This document shows, in pieces, positions 55,501 to 64,000 of a stretch of 64,000 nucleotides of DNA; positions within the stretch are counted from its first letter, which is position 1, and the number at the start of each line of letters is the position of its first letter. Both the position numbers and the translations under genes were made by a program. The DNA lies in assembly GCA_964035545.1 (NCBI GenBank), contig OZ037767.1:13387301-13451300 (forward strand), in the 5' to 3' direction. A model generated the notes under the pieces. That model was not told the DNA's origin and searched no databases. It worked only from the letters and a program-made list of their open reading frames with translations. The stretch is from Bugula neritina. Its lineage: Eukaryota; Bryozoa; Gymnolaemata; Cheilostomatida; Bugulidae.

Positions 55501-56513
55501 ACGCAATGGTGCTTAAAATATCAGTTTATTTTGTTTAATTAATAAAGTAATAAAAAAATGTTTCTGGTGTACCTATTCGTAATAAAATAAGATCGTGCTA
55601 TGTGAATGCTTAGCCCAAAATCAAAGACTGCGGAACACTCTCTCCCCGAGTTAACTCAAAGGCTGCGATAGACTATAAAATATAAAATAAAAAAAATAAA
55701 TGAAACTCTCAAAACTGACATGGCAATATTGACAACTATGTATGGTATGACGGCTTTGTACTTCAAAAAAAAGTATAACAGTAGCAACTATCAAAAAAAT
55801 GTTATTGGACTGAATGTGTAAAGAAAATAAAAATGAAGAGTTTGAGCAAAAGACCTACAGCTCAAGTGAAATCTATCACTTCCATTGTTATCTTTGAATA
55901 AGCAAGTTGAATGATTTTTTCCTCATAACTGAATCTTATAAAAAATGATAGCTTGTGGTCTCGCTGGTCAGCATTCTGGTGAGCAGATCGGTCAAAAAAA
56001 CTCTATGCCTTCTAAAAAATGTCTGAAACAGTATTATATATTTTCACTTAAATATTACTTTTACTTACCTATTGATTTGCACACTAAAACTATGAGTTTG
56101 TAAATTGCAAATCAAGAATCTTAAGGCCACTGTATTTAGTATTATATATCACAGCAACCACATTTGCATTGATTATAGCCCGACTTTAAGCAAAATTATT
56201 TATTTTGTTTTGTTTCTCTTTCTGTATCATCTCTGAAAAATATAGTGATAAATGTAAGATAGTAACATGTAAACATAGTAACATAAATGATATCACTGCA
56301 GTTTTTCCTTTGCAACTTGCTATATGTTGTAATTATTTTATTATGACAGCTATAACAGTTAGAGGGAATTACAATCACTCTTAGTAAAAGCACAATTTAA
56401 ATATTGTTGATTATTGGAACTACCCGTTGTTTTGCTTTGTCTTGTACTATTTTTGAAAAACACTTAAATTGAATAAAAATGCTAATGCAAAGAGATAGCT
56501 TCTATTTTTATAT

Positions 56514-56818
56514 TGTGGTGGTTCGTGGAACTACCAGCAGCACAACATGTAGGGTCGCGTAATTGACCCGGAACAATGGATAGCCAATTAGCGTAGTTGA
56601 TAGTTAGCAGCAATTGTAGTTTCCCGCTGCTAACTCAGTCGAAGCTAGAGTGTGAAATAGATTAGATGTGTAACTTGTTTGGAAATAATGTATCGTTTTT
56701 ATAATGTATAATTGTGTGTAAAATATACTCGTTCACTCGACTTATCCTGGTGCAGTTCTATAGCTAATAAATAGACTCTCTGGATAGCACATCAACCCTA
56801 AATCTGAAAATCATAACA
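56514..56818 (+). repeat. 5' LTR
   Basis: 305 bp, TG...CA ends (TGTGGTGGTTCG ... CATAACA). It starts with a small hairpin (TGGTGGTTC GTG GAACTACCA). It holds a TATA-like TTTTTATAATGTATAATT and AATAAA at 56766-56771, so it can supply promoter and poly(A) functions. Confidence 0.93.
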
Positions 56819-56819
56819 G

Positions 56820-56837
56820 TGGTGGCAGCGGTGGGAT
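56820..56837 (+). other. Putative primer-binding site
   Basis: TGGTGGCAGCGGTGGGAT one base after the LTR end. It starts with TGG as expected for pairing with a tRNA 3' CCA. The primer tRNA was not identified. Confidence 0.6.
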
Positions 56838-56849
56838 AGTGCATCCAAG

Positions 56850-57803
56850 ATGGAGACTGAAAATGCTGGAACTCAACCACCGGCAATCGAAGGTGAGCGT
56901 AGAGACAATGCTGTAGAGACAATGCCTGTTAACCATGTAGTAGAAGAGCGAAGGGTTCCGCGAGAACTAGCTGAGGACCGCTACAGGTTAAAGGCGCCCA
57001 CCTTCACGGGTGAAGAGGAGGTGGAACAATTTATCCAAGAGTTTAGCGACGTAATGGACGTCGCCCAGTGGCCCCCTAGGGTGGCCTTGCTGAAGCTTAG
57101 AATGGCATTGATGGACAAAGCCAAGCCTTATGGGCTGGGCGTAGACATTGATAATATCTTTGCTTCTCTGCGGGCCCGCTTCGGCCTCTCTGCTACAGAT
57201 GCCAGGGCCCGATTGCAGAGGTTGCGGCGTGATCCCCGCACCCCGCTGCGGGAGCACGCCGCCGCGGTCATGAAGCTGGCACAGATCGCGTACAGCGACT
57301 TGCCCCCAGTCAACCGCGAGAGGTACACCCTCGACGCTTTCATAGCATCTGTCGACGATCTGGGTCTCCACCACCAGTTTCTAGCTAGGGGAGTCACCAC
57401 CGTTGAAGATGCTCTGACTGAGGGGGAAGCTTACCTCCTAGCTAATCAAATGCATAAAAGTCGCGGGAGCTCCCGTCAAGTGGAGATAGACCGCGCAGAC
57501 ACGGCCGCGGGACAAGGGGAGGAAACCCCCGCCGCGGCTGCCGTGTCCCAGTTGGCAACGGCATCAAAAGTCACTCAACTGACAGACATGCTAGCCAAGC
57601 TGATAGCAACACTGACACCACAAACCCCAGTGAGTACCGCCCCTGAGCCCATGCGGCCACCGGCGCCGCCACAGGGAGAAACAGTCAGTTTTTGCTGGGA
57701 GTGCGGAAATCAAGGACATTTCCGCCGATACTATCCCTTCCTAAATCAGGGGTTAAACTACCGCGGCCCGCAGATGTTCCCACCTCCTGCGGGCCAACGA
57801 TGA
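56850..57803 (+). CDS. gag: Gag protein of Ty3/Gypsy element
   Basis: 317 aa from the ATG 31 bp after the LTR. The capsid-like part covers about residues 45-200 (YRLKAPTFTGEEEVEQFIQE, ADARARLQRLRRDP, ERYTLDAFI). A Pro-rich linker leads to a CCHC-type zinc knuckle at 282-295 (CWECGNQGHFRRYY). The fourth metal ligand, Cys in the family, is Tyr295 here. Gag forms the particle and binds RNA. The last 37 codons overlap the pol frame, and a frameshift signal lies at 57752-57795. Confidence 0.9.
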   Translation: METENAGTQPPAIEGERRDNAVETMPVNHVVEERRVPRELAEDRYRLKAPTFTGEEEVEQFIQEFSDVMDVAQWPPRVALLKLRMALMDKAKPYGLGVDIDNIFASLRARFGLSATDARARLQRLRRDPRTPLREHAAAVMKLAQIAYSDLPPVNRERYTLDAFIASVDDLGLHHQFLARGVTTVEDALTEGEAYLLANQMHKSRGSSRQVEIDRADTAAGQGEETPAAAAVSQLATASKVTQLTDMLAKLIATLTPQTPVSTAPEPMRPPAPPQGETVSFCWECGNQGHFRRYYPFLNQGLNYRGPQMFPPPAGQR

Positions 57804-60800
57804 AACCCCCAGGGAAGAAGAAACGCAGGTCACCCAGACGGGTACCGCGTACTGGCAACCAACAGTGGCAACAGCCACGACGGACCAGCAAGGGGCTTCG
57901 CCCCGCGGCTGCCTTTTCTATGCCCCTTCACAACAGATTCACAGGGCTACAAGTCCAAGAATCTGGATGGGAGCCCACAAAGGTAGCCGAGAATCTAGCC
58001 TCGGCACCCCCGAGGCCTACCTACCACCGCCCCAAGAGACCTCCTTCGCGACCCAAAGCGAGGGAGGTACTCCCTGCGAGAGTAAGGCCTGAAGAGAGAG
58101 TTCAGGTGCAGCCCCATGGGAACAGCTATTTCTTGCCCGGTAAACTGGAAGGCAAAGCTGTTACTTTCCTCATTGATTTGGGCTGTACCACAAACCTCTT
58201 AAGCCGCCAACTCTTCGACACCCTCAGTGCTAGGGTCAGGGGCGAGATGGAACCATACGAAGGGGAATACGGCACCCTAGCTGACGGGTCGTGCCTTCCC
58301 TTCTATGGTATAATTGAGCTGACGGGACGAGTCCGTGGTCAGACGATCCAAGAGACGTTCATCGTCAGTCAGCTCAAGGAGGATGCTATCCTCGGGATGC
58401 CGTTCCTTAAACGGCACGGATGTCACATAGATTTTAGCAGATCTGCAATGATGATGTCCGGGCGAGAACTCGCCTGCGTCGACAAGTTCGGCCGCCCTTT
58501 AGTGGGAGGTGTGCAAGTGGTACGCAACCGTATCATACCAGGCCGCTCCCGGGCTACCATTCACTGCAGGGTGAATAATAGCCGGATCTCTGGACTCGGG
58601 GTGGTTGAAGGCGCGCACGAAAAGATCCAACTTGCCAGCAGTCTGAATCAGCTGACTGAGCAAGGGGAGATCTTAGTGCAGTGCGTCAACCCCTTTACCG
58701 AGCCTATCAAGCTCCCGGCTGGGTCGATGCTGGGCCGTTTTCACTCTGTTCAGGAGGAAGACGTAGGCCCGTCGCTGGGTGATGCGACAGAGGCACTCCC
58801 TCAGTGCCCTATTCAGGGACGAGGGGCAGTCCCAACACATCTCCGGGAGTTATACGGAACAGCCAGTGGCGGCTGCGCGAGCAACAAGGAACGCCAAGCC
58901 ATGGCGAAGTTACTACGCGACTACGGTGATGTGTTCAGCAGCGGAGAGCATGACGTGGGACTGACTGGAATTGTCAGACACGAAATACCGCTGACTGCAG
59001 GGACAGCCCCTGTCCGGCAGCCCACACGCAGGCTGGGGCCGGAGAAAGAGAAGGAGGTTAGCCGACAAGTACGGGATCTTTTGGACCGGGGACTGATAGA
59101 GCCCGCCCATAGTGCGTGGAGCTCGCCAGTCGTACTGGTCCGGAAGAAAGACGGCAGTTGGCGGTTCTGTGTGGACTACCGCAAACTCAATAGCGTAACC
59201 ATACAGGACGCCTACCCTCTACCTCGTATTGACGAGTCATTGGACGCCCTAGCCGGCAGCAAGTACTTCAGTACGTTAGACTTGTTAAGCGGCTATTGGC
59301 AGGTTCCTCTGAGTCCCGACGCCCAAGAGAAAGCGGCGTTTATCACACGGGACGGTTTGTGGAAGTGGAAGGTGCTGCCCTTCGGGTTAACCTCCGCCCC
59401 GGCCACCTTCCAGAGGCTGATGGAACAAGTCCTTAGCGGACTCCATTGGAAGACACTGCTGGTCTACCTCGATGATGTCATCGTAATCTCTCCAGACTTC
59501 GAGACACATGTCAGTCGTCTGCAGGAGGTTTTCGAGAGACTCCGAGGTGCCGGTCTTAAGCTCAAACCTTCCAAGTGCGCTCTATTGCAGCCGGAGGTCA
59601 AGTACCTGGGGCACGTTGTCGGTCGAAACGGCGTGGCAACGGATCCCGAAAAGGTACGGGCAGTAGAAGACTGGGTCACCCCCCAAGACTTGACCGGACT
59701 CCGGGCTTTCTTGGGGCTGGTAGGGTATTACAGGCAATACATACCAGACTTTGCGGGCATAGCCCAGCCGTTAAACCGGCTCACCGCAAAGGGAGTGACG
59801 TGGCAGTGGACTCCAGTCGAACAAGAAGCGTTCGACCGCCTCAAGGCCTGCCTACTAACGGCGCCCATCTTGGCCTACCCAGACCCCACTCTGGAGTACA
59901 TCCTAGACACGGACGCCAGTGACCAAAATGTTGGCGCTGTGCTGTCACAAGTGCAGGAAGGCCGAGAGGTAGTAGTAGCCTACTACAGCAAGTCTCTCTC
60001 ACCCGCTGAACGAAATTACTGCACTACCCGCAAGGAGCTGCTGGCAGTAATCAAGTCAGTGAAGCACTTCAGACCATACCTATATGGCAGGAAGTTCCGG
60101 CTGAGTACGGATCATGCCTCGCTGATCTGGTTGTGCAGGAGAGCAGAGCCCTCTAGTCAGGTCGCCCGGTGGCTCGAAATCCTAGCTGAATTCTCATACC
60201 GGATCGAACATCGACCGGGCAAGAGACACAGCAATGCGGATGGGTTGAGTCGCCGACCTGACGGAGGTTGCAAACAGTGTCTCAACATCGAGAGGAGGGA
60301 TGGAGGTCCCCCGCGATGCGAGTTGGAGACGCTGGCTCACCACGGAGCACCGTTTGACTGGGATCAAGGTCAACTCAGGCAAAGAGTTGATGAGTCCCCG
60401 GAGGATGTACAAAACCTCCGCGCCAACCCTGTACTGGCCGGTAATGTTCGAGAGCTGAAAAAGCTCCAAGAGGAGCTGCCTGGAGTCGTGGCAGACATAT
60501 ACCGGGCCAAAAGGGAAGGGCGACGACCCAGCGAGGAACGCATACGACAGGAATGCGCCGAATTCCGGCTATACTGTCAGCGTTGGGACTCGCTGCGGAT
60601 CGGGCAGGATGGGTTGCTAACCATCTCTCTAGCTGCCAGCGGCAGACACCCGGAAAGGAAGAGGGTAGTCTGCCCCACAGCCATCCGCCGTGAGTTGATT
60701 TGGGATACTCACAAACAGGCCCACGCAGGGGTCAAGCGAGTGATGTCCAAATTACGACTCCGGTGGTACTGGCCACAAATGGAGCGTGATGTCCGGCTCA

Positions 60801-61738
60801 GAGTCAAACAGTGTGAGATCTGCCAGGCCAGTAAGCATAGCCGCCCCCCTGGTGAAGCAGGACGGCGGAGGCTATACGCTGGTAGGCCCTGGCAAGTAGT
60901 CGCTGTAGACCTGGTCGGACCCATGCCCCTGACCCCCAGAGGCAACAATTGGATCCTAGTACTAACCGACCACTTTACTAGGTGGGCGGATGCTCTGGCT
61001 ATCCCAGATGCATCAGCCCCAACAGTGGCCAGGGCACTAGACCAACATGTATTCTGTTATTTTGGGCTCCCCGAACAGATACACTCTGATCAAGGCGCTC
61101 AATTCCAGTCTCAACTGATGAGCGACCTTTGCCGCCTCTGGGGAGTAAATCAGAGCAGGACCACCCCCTACCACCCTCAAGGTAACGGGGTGGTGGAGCG
61201 CAACAACCGGATGCTAGGTGATGCACTCCGGAGTCTCCTCCTTGGACGAGGTCAAGAGGAATGGGATACGGTGTTGCCGCAAGTCATGCGTGCATACCGT
61301 AGCACTCCACACACCAGTACTGGTGAGACCCCAAACCTCTTGATGCTCGGGAGAGAGACTCGTGTCCCTGACCATCTCACCTATCACGTTCCAGAGCAAG
61401 ATAACTCAGTCCACGAGTATGCCAGTGAACTAGTGGAACGGATGAAGGCCGCACACGATATACTGCGCCAACAGCAGTGGAAGGTGCGGCACGAAGATTC
61501 CGATGAACCACCTCTCTATCAAAGGGGAGATAAGGTGTGGATGGTCAATTACCGTAGGCGCCGCGGACAGGCTGATAAGCTGAAGCCCAAGTTTGTAGGC
61601 CCCTACGTGGTCGTCGAGGCTATGCCCAATCATACGTACAAGATTGAGCGCTCAGGACAGGTGTCTATCCAGAATGAGTCTCGCTTGAAACCGTATTGGG
61701 CTAGCCCCGACGGAGTGGGAGAAGCCCCCCGTTGTTAG
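57692..61738 (+). CDS. pol: Pol polyprotein: protease, reverse transcriptase, RNase H, integrase
   Basis: 1348-codon open frame, -1 relative to gag, expected as a Gag-Pol fusion entered at 57752-57758; the open frame upstream of that point is probably not translated alone. Numbering from 57692: protease at about 140-240 with the active-site triplet reading D-L-G at 162-164 (family D-S/T-G). RT at about 470-640 with FCVDYRKLN, FSTLDLLSGYWQ, LPFGLTSAPATFQ and YLDD at 592-595. RNase H from about 735 (ILDTDAS, YCTTRKELLA, STDHASL). Integrase with the HHCC finger (HKQAHAG..CEICQ) and catalytic D1073, D1133, E1169 with D-x35-E spacing. A GPY/F module is near 1300 (KPKFVGPYVVVE). No chromodomain is seen. 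Stop TAG at 61736. Confidence 0.94.
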   Translation: MLGVRKSRTFPPILSLPKSGVKLPRPADVPTSCGPTMKPPGKKKRRSPRRVPRTGNQQWQQPRRTSKGLRPAAAFSMPLHNRFTGLQVQESGWEPTKVAENLASAPPRPTYHRPKRPPSRPKAREVLPARVRPEERVQVQPHGNSYFLPGKLEGKAVTFLIDLGCTTNLLSRQLFDTLSARVRGEMEPYEGEYGTLADGSCLPFYGIIELTGRVRGQTIQETFIVSQLKEDAILGMPFLKRHGCHIDFSRSAMMMSGRELACVDKFGRPLVGGVQVVRNRIIPGRSRATIHCRVNNSRISGLGVVEGAHEKIQLASSLNQLTEQGEILVQCVNPFTEPIKLPAGSMLGRFHSVQEEDVGPSLGDATEALPQCPIQGRGAVPTHLRELYGTASGGCASNKERQAMAKLLRDYGDVFSSGEHDVGLTGIVRHEIPLTAGTAPVRQPTRRLGPEKEKEVSRQVRDLLDRGLIEPAHSAWSSPVVLVRKKDGSWRFCVDYRKLNSVTIQDAYPLPRIDESLDALAGSKYFSTLDLLSGYWQVPLSPDAQEKAAFITRDGLWKWKVLPFGLTSAPATFQRLMEQVLSGLHWKTLLVYLDDVIVISPDFETHVSRLQEVFERLRGAGLKLKPSKCALLQPEVKYLGHVVGRNGVATDPEKVRAVEDWVTPQDLTGLRAFLGLVGYYRQYIPDFAGIAQPLNRLTAKGVTWQWTPVEQEAFDRLKACLLTAPILAYPDPTLEYILDTDASDQNVGAVLSQVQEGREVVVAYYSKSLSPAERNYCTTRKELLAVIKSVKHFRPYLYGRKFRLSTDHASLIWLCRRAEPSSQVARWLEILAEFSYRIEHRPGKRHSNADGLSRRPDGGCKQCLNIERRDGGPPRCELETLAHHGAPFDWDQGQLRQRVDESPEDVQNLRANPVLAGNVRELKKLQEELPGVVADIYRAKREGRRPSEERIRQECAEFRLYCQRWDSLRIGQDGLLTISLAASGRHPERKRVVCPTAIRRELIWDTHKQAHAGVKRVMSKLRLRWYWPQMERDVRLRVKQCEICQASKHSRPPGEAGRRRLYAGRPWQVVAVDLVGPMPLTPRGNNWILVLTDHFTRWADALAIPDASAPTVARALDQHVFCYFGLPEQIHSDQGAQFQSQLMSDLCRLWGVNQSRTTPYHPQGNGVVERNNRMLGDALRSLLLGRGQEEWDTVLPQVMRAYRSTPHTSTGETPNLLMLGRETRVPDHLTYHVPEQDNSVHEYASELVERMKAAHDILRQQQWKVRHEDSDEPPLYQRGDKVWMVNYRRRRGQADKLKPKFVGPYVVVEAMPNHTYKIERSGQVSIQNESRLKPYWASPDGVGEAPRC
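57752..57795 (+). promoter_or_regulatory. -1 programmed ribosomal frameshift signal (gag to pol)
   Basis: Slippery heptamer G TTA AAC (57752-57758), aligned so that TTA and AAC are gag codons. A 6-nt spacer follows, then a perfect 9-bp stem GGCCCGCAG (57765-57773) / CTGCGGGCC (57787-57795) with a 13-nt loop. Shifting -1 here enters the pol frame, which is open throughout. The heptamer GUUAAAC is a known slippery sequence. Confidence 0.85.
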
Positions 61739-62322
61739 AGCCCAGGAGGCAGACAACAACGCGCGGGCGACGGCGGCATGGACCTGAATACGAAGTGGTC
61801 ATACCGCGGGAAGAAAACTTGGTGAGAGAGGAGCGGCAGCTTCTACCAACAGAAGCTTGTTCGCCACCGCCAAGTCTAATTCCATCACTTCCAGAAACCG
61901 AGCCGGTTCCGGAAGTGCAAACCCCCACGGAGGGAGGAGCTCCATCCGGAGAACAAGAAGAGGTGACCGCTAACGGTGAAGTAGAGACGCCATTAGAGGC
62001 CCCTACTAACGAACCGGCAAGCGTGTCACCCTCCCTAGAAAGGGGACAGCGTACGAGGCAACCCCCCGCATACTTGAAGGACTTCATATGCGACTGCGTT
62101 AAAAGCGGCGTGTATGAAAGTCTAGGGGAAAACCGTACGAGAAAAGTATCGAGCAAATGTGGGAGTTGTCAACACCACGGAAATATCAACTTTTGTATCG
62201 GCGGAGATAGAAACAAAATTCATCCGCCGGGTGCACAAAGTCTTAATCACGCACCCCAACCACGTTGCTCGATCTTTTCATACGCTGATGCAGTCAGGAG
62301 TAGACGTGTTTCTAAGCAGTAG
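61732..62322 (+). CDS. Pol C-terminal tail in shifted frame
   Basis: Open frame overlapping the pol stop, without an ATG at its start. It encodes a basic start (EPRRQTTTRGRRRHGPEYEV), a Pro/Glu/Thr-rich stretch and RGQRTRQPPAYLKDFIC. The 'R-x-PPAYLKDF' type ending resembles the C-terminal end of many Ty3/Gypsy integrases. The frame is continuous with pol except for a one-base offset, and a six-C run lies at 61725-61730 just before the pol stop. An indel there is the simplest explanation. The part after about 62100 may not belong to the tail, because another frame (62159-62380) is also open. Confidence 0.55.
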   Translation: MLEPRRQTTTRGRRRHGPEYEVVIPREENLVREERQLLPTEACSPPPSLIPSLPETEPVPEVQTPTEGGAPSGEQEEVTANGEVETPLEAPTNEPASVSPSLERGQRTRQPPAYLKDFICDCVKSGVYESLGENRTRKVSSKCGSCQHHGNINFCIGGDRNKIHPPGAQSLNHAPQPRCSIFSYADAVRSRRVSKQ

Positions 62323-62371
62323 TTCAAACCATTTCACACATTCAGTATGTCTTACGACAACAGATTGTGGG

Positions 62372-62635
62372 GTGAGTTAACTATATCTTAATACAAAACT
62401 AGATTGCATCGCTCAGCTCTGACTCACTGAGTCAATCGAGCTGGAGATAGGTTAGTGAAATACCGTAGTAAGAACTCAGTTGACTTAGAGATTTTTATAA
62501 TCTCATTGCAATACGTGTTCTATCTGACTATTCACTACCATAAATCTCTACGAGGTAACTGAATTAGGAGTTGCCAAGCTGTTCAAGCTAACAACACGGC
62601 AGTGTACTGTATTAACACTGTTGAAACTTTTTCAG
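62372..62635 (+). other. Possible intron in the Gypsy element upstream of ORF3
   Basis: A strong donor, GGG|GTGAGT at 62372, and a strong acceptor, CTTTTTCAG ending at 62635, frame a 264-bp stretch with no long ORF and stops in all frames. ORF3 has no ATG at its start, so a spliced subgenomic RNA is one way to express it. The simple join from the 62159-62371 frame does not keep ORF3 in frame, so the exon used upstream is unclear. Confidence 0.35.
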
Positions 62636-63423
62636 ATTACACTCGACCCGCTACAACCAGGGTACGGGATAGAACACTTCCCGCTCCGTATCCGGAGGAG
62701 TATGCTAGTGGTGACCGGCCTGAGCCACTACGCCGCCGTTGGCGGTGGGTGTCTCCACAAACAGAGGAAGAAATAGAAACGGCCTGGGGGTCCAGAGGAC
62801 GGACGAGATGCCAGATCTGTGGTGAAGATTGCGCCTCTCATCGCTCCCTTAAACTACACGTCAATGCTCATCTCCTACTAACATTCTGCCCCTGCGGGTA
62901 CAATGATGTGTATCCCTACCCCGTCACCAGACACCGAGCGGCGGGCTGTTTCCCTGGAGAAAACTACGTGGTCGACGCTAAGCTATACCCGGAGTTCCTC
63001 ACACTTATACGACCTCTGGTGAAGAAGGCCATGCTGTTAGCCCTTCTGTCCTCGGGGTTCCAACGTGTGTTAGACAACGCCCGCCAACAATCCCCGTTGG
63101 TGTCTGACCGCCCTCAAATTACATACACCCCCGAGGAAATTACATATCCAGAAGAAGGAGAGATCTCCCCTACCCCGACGAAGAGACGAACCAGGTCCCC
63201 CAGTCCACCCTTGCGCCGCAGACGGACACCGTCCCCAGACCCAGTACGCCTAGCCACAGTAGAAGAACGCCTCCTACGATTACAAGAAGAATTCACCCAG
63301 CTGGCACCAGATCTACTTAACACTACAACAGGACTCTTCCAGTTAAAGGGATCCGTATGCCGTATGAAACGGAAACTGCGTACATGCCAAGCCAAGCACC
63401 GGCGTGCCCAACAAGGACTCTAG
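62602..63423 (+). CDS. Gypsy ORF3: zinc-finger, RS-rich accessory protein
   Basis: Open for 273 codons between pol and the 3' LTR, the place envelope genes occupy in some elements, but with no signal peptide or membrane span. From about residue 70: C-x2-C-x12-H-x3-H (CQICGEDC...HVNAH), a classical C2H2 finger. It is followed at once by C-x-C-x12-H-x4-C (CPCGYNDV...HRAAGC), a variant finger. Then a helical segment (YPEFLTLIRPLVKKAMLLAL), an Arg/Ser/Pro tract (KRRTRSPSPPLRRRRTPSPD) and a likely C-terminal coiled region ending in a basic tail. Suggests nucleic-acid binding. The start is undefined: the first ATG-like codon is GTG, and a splice acceptor lies at 62635. Confidence 0.7.
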   Translation: MYCINTVETFSDYTRPATTRVRDRTLPAPYPEEYASGDRPEPLRRRWRWVSPQTEEEIETAWGSRGRTRCQICGEDCASHRSLKLHVNAHLLLTFCPCGYNDVYPYPVTRHRAAGCFPGENYVVDAKLYPEFLTLIRPLVKKAMLLALLSSGFQRVLDNARQQSPLVSDRPQITYTPEEITYPEEGEISPTPTKRRTRSPSPPLRRRRTPSPDPVRLATVEERLLRLQEEFTQLAPDLLNTTTGLFQLKGSVCRMKRKLRTCQAKHRRAQQGL

Positions 63424-63718
63424 TTGGCTACCCAGAATACTCCGCAACTTCACATCTTGGGAGGAACCAAGATGTCATGCAAATGTTTGACTGCTTAACA
63501 GGTTATCCCCTGTCTAACACCACAGCTAGCTAGTATTCCTCGTCTATCTACAGCTGGCCAATTGTATGCAACGGATCGTTACGATGACCCTGTCTATTAT
63601 TATGTCTCTTCCTGTATATTATGTGTTATTTTTGTCCACTGATGTATGCAGTTACTAATGAATGTTTTTTTTTATATATATATATATCAGAAAGATGGCT
63701 TTCTGCTGGTGGGGGCGG
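63424..63718 (+). other. 3' untranslated region of Gypsy element with polypurine tract
   Basis: No ORF. It contains a short (TA)n run and ends in GGTGGGGGCGG (63708-63718) immediately before the 3' LTR, the expected place for the plus-strand primer. Confidence 0.75.
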
Positions 63719-64000
63719 TGTGGTGGTTCGTGGAACTACCAGCAGCACAACATGTAGGGTCGCGTAATTGACCCGGAACAATGGATAGCCAATTAGCGTA
63801 GTTGATAGTTAGCAGCAATTGTAGTTTCCCGCTGCTAACTCAGTCGAAGCTAGAGTGTGAAATAGATTAGATGTGTAACTTGTTTGGAAATAATGTATCG
63901 TTTTTATAATGTATAATTGTGTGTAAAATATACTCGTTCACTCGACTTATCCTGGTGCAGTTCTATAGCTAATAAATAGACTCTCTGGATAGCACATCAA
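63719..64000 (+). repeat. 3' LTR, cut by window end
   Basis: 282 bp visible, apparently identical to the first 282 bp of the 5' LTR. AATAAA at 63971-63976. Confidence 0.95.

Larger units (their letters stand above)
52341..56513. other. FECH upstream region and gene-poor repeat-rich interval
   Basis: No exon recognised apart from possible FECH 5' UTR just above 52340. It contains a long degenerate TACTAATAG-type tract (about 52480-53400), a diverged internal duplication at about 54215-54385 (GAAGTTCAGACGCCCCCGAC versus GAATTTCGGTACCTTCCGAC), the inverted LTR-like copy B at 54919-55146, and a direct repeat near 55310 and 55469. Confidence 0.55.
56514..64000 (+). mobile_element. Ty3/Gypsy LTR retrotransposon, nearly complete
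   Basis: 5' LTR 56514-56818, primer-binding region, gag, pol (protease, RT, RNase H, integrase), a third ORF, polypurine tract and 3' LTR (63719 to beyond the window). Domain order with integrase last is Ty3/Gypsy (Metaviridae). The LTRs appear identical over the 282 bp comparable, so the insertion is recent. The coding part is clearly richer in G and C than the host sequence around it (by eye). No envelope-like ORF with a signal peptide or membrane segment is seen. The downstream target duplication lies outside the window. Confidence 0.95.

Noticed and set aside
55460-55530. CTGATGATGG resembling a hammerhead core
   Set aside because: No GAAA after a stem II and no closing stem I, unlike the Penelope copies.
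56988-62156. Minus-strand frames across the Gypsy element
   Set aside because: Shadows of GC-rich gag and pol coding sequence.

Overview
The window is animal nuclear DNA, most likely from an invertebrate. Protein-coding exons have GT-AG introns, many of several kilobases, in AT-rich sequence. The gene set (ENPP phosphodiesterase, GTPBP2-type GTPase, SRCR plus ZP-domain receptor, syntaxin-6, mitochondrial [2Fe-2S] ferrochelatase) is metazoan. Penelope, Ty3/Gypsy, tRNA-derived SINE and MITE elements are also present. The sequence alone does not fix the phylum. Exons were assembled by eye from conserved protein motifs, and each junction was checked for GT/AG and reading phase. Similarity statements come from recognition of the families, not from a database search.

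Layout: 1-5716 (+) 3' part of an ENPP gene, six exons. 7748-15797 (-) complete GTPBP2-like gene, 11 exons, 644 aa. 15798-20212 intergenic, with a SINE and an LTR-like repeat. 20213-31987 (-) complete 11-exon gene for a signal peptide, two SRCR domains, a ZP domain, a furin site and a hydrophobic tail (637 aa). Its last intron holds a 5'-truncated Penelope-like element with inverted ends, each carrying a hammerhead ribozyme, set between (TA)n tracts. 31988-32324 short head-to-head promoter shared with syntaxin-6. 32325-43000 (+) complete STX6, seven exons, 253 aa; its introns hold a SINE with a perfect 18-bp target duplication, a palindrome cluster, two related MITEs and an unexplained protein-like segment on the other strand. 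44488-46029 (+) four-exon gene for an unrecognised 252-aa basic protein with a PP1-docking motif and in-frame 24-bp repeats. 47291-52340 (-) complete ferrochelatase, nine exons, 394 aa. 52341-56513 gene-poor, repeat-rich. 56514-64000 (+) nearly complete young Ty3/Gypsy retrotransposon whose LTRs look identical over the 282 bp that can be compared.

The host genes are unrelated in pathway: extracellular or membrane phosphodiesterase, translational-type GTPase, secreted or membrane SRCR-ZP protein, endosome/TGN SNARE, and the last step of haem synthesis. Only the SRCR-ZP/STX6 pair shares an obvious regulatory interval. The most interesting material is in the mobile elements: intact hammerhead cores in a Penelope copy lying sense within a host intron, and a textbook -1 frameshift signal, damaged catalytic or binding residues and a zinc-finger third ORF in the Gypsy element.
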